DNA from: Betaproteobacteria bacterium
GTDB lineage: Bacteria; Pseudomonadota; Gammaproteobacteria; Burkholderiales; Burkholderiaceae_E
Direction: 5' to 3'
Assembly (NCBI GenBank): GCA_016868095.1
Contig: VGHV01000084.1
Coordinates: 1-8,723, forward strand
DNA length: 8,723 nucleotides
The notes below the pieces were generated by a model, which made no database searches, had not been told where the DNA came from, and saw only the letters and a list, made by a program, of their open reading frames with translations. Shown piece after piece: positions 7,063 through 8,723 of this stretch (position 1 is the stretch's first letter; the number at the start of each line of letters is the position of its first letter). Both the position numbers and the translations under genes were made by a program.

Positions 7063-7121
7063 CCTCACGCTCACATTAACCGAGCGAAGCCTGCCAGCAC
7101 GTCGCGAATTGCCAGGTCTTG

Positions 7122-7514
7122 TTAAGCGTTGGCAAAAGAGACGTGAGCAGCGACGATCCGCCAACCCGCAGCAGTGAGCAGCCAACTTTGCTGCTGTCGG
7201 CCCTGTCTTTGCTCACCTGGGCGCATAAAGACACAACTCGCTGTGCCAAAGCAATCACCATAAGTGGTGATCAGCACATCTGCAATACTTCGGCGATAAC
7301 TGCCACCTGGCCCTGGCGGCCTGGAGCGGCGAAACTCAGCAATGGCCTGATGCCCAACAAGGTGCTCTTTTACGTGCGTGCCAAAACGGATCGTACGCTC
7401 ATCGAGCAAAAACAATTCATTTAAGCGATCGATATGATTAGTAACCAAAGCCTCTTCATAGTCATAGAAGGCTTTGGTCAGTGAGGCAAGAACATCGGGC
7501 CGATTAATGTCCAT
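7122..7514 (-). CDS. hpxZ: HpxZ/AtzH-family (DUF3225, NTF2-like) protein
   Basis: This 130-residue single-domain NTF2/SnoaL-like protein matches the HpxZ/AtzH family from end to end: DYEEALVTNHIDRLNELF, then ERTIRFG, a GHQAIAEFRRSRP helix, and the closing GWRIVAAHVS strand. HpxZ lies in the oxalurate branch of purine breakdown. AtzH was described as the enzyme turning 1,3-dicarboxyurea into allophanate in cyanuric acid breakdown. Tyr19 and Arg43 have the same spacing (24) as the Tyr22 and Arg46 that I recall as important in AtzH. Its usual partner, an AtzE/HpxY amidase, is not adjacent within this window. The amidase at 2947-4377 is far away and looks like a different branch. The ATG at 7514 is the only standard start before an upstream stop at 7557-7559. 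It has no ribosome binding site, and tandem repeats begin just two bases beyond it. The gene is divergent from the ABC binding-protein gene. Confidence 0.88.
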   Translation of the reverse strand: MDINRPDVLASLTKAFYDYEEALVTNHIDRLNELFLLDERTIRFGTHVKEHLVGHQAIAEFRRSRPPGPGGSYRRSIADVLITTYGDCFGTASCVFMRPGEQRQGRQQQSWLLTAAGWRIVAAHVSFANA

Positions 7515-7515
7515 T

Positions 7516-7575
7516 GTTATAGCTGCTGGGTGCTCGTTATAGCTTCTGCGTACTCGTTATTGCTGCTGAGTGCTC
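7516..7575. repeat. Three tandem imperfect copies of a 20-bp unit
   Basis: Copies lie at 7516-7535, 7536-7555 and 7556-7575, back to back with no spacer. The first reads GTTATAGCTGCTGGGTGCTC. Pairwise identities are 17/20 (1 vs 2), 18/20 (1 vs 3) and 16/20 (2 vs 3). The block starts one base upstream of the hpxZ-like ATG and lies in the 5' leader/promoter zone of that gene. Read from the hpxZ strand, copies 1 and 2 end in TATAAC, which resembles a -10 element, and copy 3 ends in AATAAC. The 20-base period is about two helical turns, as for stacked operators, but slippage-generated minisatellite DNA is equally possible. Confidence 0.85.
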
Positions 7576-7616
7576 AAAGACTGAAATCCTAAACTAAAAA
7601 GACGAGGCGATAAGGC

Positions 7617-7645
7617 TTGCCTGTTTCCCAGTGCTGTGATGCAAT
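7617..7645 (+). promoter_or_regulatory. Weak candidate promoter for the ABC binding-protein gene
   Basis: TTGCCT (7617-7622) and TGCAAT (7640-7645) are 17 bases apart and each match four of six consensus bases. They lie about 60 bases before the gene start. The remaining sequence down to the ribosome binding site is AT-rich and shows no better pair. This is a weak call. Confidence 0.18.
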
Positions 7646-7692
7646 GCCCATTGAAAATAAATAAAAACAGTTTCACCAACTATCAAACCACC

Positions 7693-7699
7693 GGAGGAG
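7693..7699 (+). promoter_or_regulatory. Strong ribosome binding site of the ABC binding-protein gene
   Basis: GGAGGAG is the strongest Shine-Dalgarno sequence in the window. It is followed by two in-frame ATGs at 7702 and 7705. Spacing from the end of the site is 2 bases to the first and 5 to the second, so the second ATG is the better placed start. The strength suggests high expression, as expected for a periplasmic binding protein. Confidence 0.8.
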
Positions 7700-7704
7700 T
7701 CATG

Positions 7705-8723
7705 ATGCGTCGCATCAAAACGATCGTAGGGTCTATCGCCACAGCCATAAGTCTGTCGATTGCTAGCGCAAGTGCGCTGGCACAACAAACGATTCAAGTC
7801 GCCTACATTGATCCCTTGTCAGGGGGCGGTGCAAGTATTGGCGAACATGGACTTAAACACTTTCGCTATATCGCTGATCAACTGAATACTGCTGGCGGCG
7901 TGCTCGGCAGAAAGTTTGAGATCGTTCCCTTTGATGGAAAGACGAATCCGCAAGAGAGTATTGTTCAAGCGCAAAAAGCCATCGACCGCGGCATTCGAAT
8001 CATCACCCAGGGCAACGGATCATCGGTTGCCGCAGCGCTTTCTGAGTTTGTTGCGAAGCACAATGCTCGCAATCCAGGCAAGGAAGTTATTTACCTGAAC
8101 TATGCCGCTGTCGATCCTTCGCTGACCAACGATAAGTGCAACTGGTCGCATTTTCGATGGGATGCCGATTCCGATACCAAGATGGCAGCACTTACAAACT
8201 TTATGAAGCCGAGGACCAGTGTTAAGAAGGTCTACCTGATCAACCAGGACTACTCCTTCGGGCACTCGGTTCGCGCTCAGGCAGTGGCCATGCTCAAGGA
8301 GAAACGACCCGACGTCCAAATCGTTGGTAACGAGTTACATCCCCTGCTCAAGATCAATGACTTTGCTCCCTATATCGCAAAGATCAAAGCTTCCGGTGCT
8401 GACTCGGTCATCACCGGGAACTGGGGACAGGACATCGCGCTGCTGCTTAAAGCGGCCGCCGACGCGGGCCTTAAAATCGACTGGTACACCTACTATGCCG
8501 GGGGCGCAGGCGGACCAACGGCGATCAAGCAAACGGGGCTGTCCGATCGTGTTTTCGCAGTTGTTGAGGGTCATGCCAACGTGCCACATCCGCCATCGCA
8601 AGCCATCGAGGCCGATTTCCGTCCTCGCACGGGACAGGCAGTCTGGTACCCACGAGCCTTCAATCAGATGTATATGCTTTCTGAAGCAATAAAGGCTGCC
8701 GGCGCAGTGGATGCAAAAAAGAT
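7705..8723 (+). CDS. Branched-chain-amino-acid-type ABC transporter substrate-binding protein (3' end missing)
   Basis: This is the periplasmic receptor of a LivJ/LivK-type (HAAT family) ABC importer; 339 residues are visible and the frame is open to the window end. The signal peptide runs from MRRIK through a hydrophobic core to ALA at residues 24-26, before QQTIQVAYIDPLSG. The mature part follows the type I periplasmic binding fold. IDPLSGGGASIGEHG gives the first strand and ligand loop, then come LNTAGGVLGRKFEIV, a QGNGSSVAAALSEF helix turn and KVYLINQDYSFGHS of the second lobe. Despite the family name, members bind amino acids, urea, amides or aromatic acids, so the ligand is unknown. ATG 7705 is chosen over ATG 7702 for ribosome-site spacing. 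Permease and ATPase genes would be expected just beyond the window. The divergent HpxZ/AtzH-like neighbour hints at a ureide or other nitrogen-rich ligand. Confidence 0.92.
   Translation, partial: MRRIKTIVGSIATAISLSIASASALAQQTIQVAYIDPLSGGGASIGEHGLKHFRYIADQLNTAGGVLGRKFEIVPFDGKTNPQESIVQAQKAIDRGIRIITQGNGSSVAAALSEFVAKHNARNPGKEVIYLNYAAVDPSLTNDKCNWSHFRWDADSDTKMAALTNFMKPRTSVKKVYLINQDYSFGHSVRAQAVAMLKEKRPDVQIVGNELHPLLKINDFAPYIAKIKASGADSVITGNWGQDIALLLKAAADAGLKIDWYTYYAGGAGGPTAIKQTGLSDRVFAVVEGHANVPHPPSQAIEADFRPRTGQAVWYPRAFNQMYMLSEAIKAAGAVDAKK

Noticed and set aside
7063..7121. Bidirectional terminator between the convergent thioesterase and hpxZ-like genes
   Set aside because: Only a 4-base inverted match (CCTG/CAGG) was found and there is no T-tract, which is too weak to call.
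7516..7575. CRISPR-like repeat array
   Set aside because: The units are contiguous with no spacers and no cas genes are seen, so this is a plain tandem repeat.

Overview
The window carries nine protein-coding genes, two of them cut by the window edges, with short intergenic gaps (none above about 265 bases). The base composition is roughly half G+C by eye. The content is typical of a heterotrophic betaproteobacterium, most likely Burkholderiales: a Bug/TctC-type binding protein with its TctA/TctB membrane partners, a COG3618-type amidohydrolase, an HpxZ/AtzH-family protein and a LivK-type binding protein. This taxonomic call is inferred from family content, not from a marker gene. I see no rRNA, tRNA, IS element, phage gene or CRISPR array.

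Left part (1-2938, + strand): the 3' part of tctB, then tctA and tctC, packed as one transcription unit. tctB and tctA abut with no gap, and tctA and tctC overlap by 4 bases (ATGA). Together they form a tripartite tricarboxylate transporter (TTT) that takes up an organic acid.

Middle (2947-6364): an amidase-signature hydrolase (- strand, convergent with tctC, 8 bases apart), a divergent PdxA-family dehydrogenase (+ strand), and a TIM-barrel metal-dependent hydrolase/lactonase (- strand) whose 3' end overlaps the dehydrogenase by 53 bases. The three enzymes next to a carboxylate importer look like a small catabolic module for an amide- or lactone-bearing organic acid. The substrate cannot be read from the sequence. 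The PdxA-family protein keeps its three metal histidines but, by my hand alignment, has lost most residues that contact the phosphorylated substrate in E. coli PdxA. It therefore probably does not act in vitamin B6 synthesis.

Right part (6365-8723): a gap with one possible 48-residue ORF, a PaaI-type hot-dog thioesterase (+), an HpxZ/AtzH-family protein (-), and, divergent from it, the start of a branched-chain-amino-acid-type ABC binding protein (+) that runs off the window. HpxZ/AtzH proteins belong to oxalurate or cyanuric-acid/ureide nitrogen pathways, so the ABC system may import a nitrogen-rich compound. The divergent gap between these two genes holds three imperfect tandem copies of a 20-bp unit, starting one base upstream of the hpxZ-like start codon.
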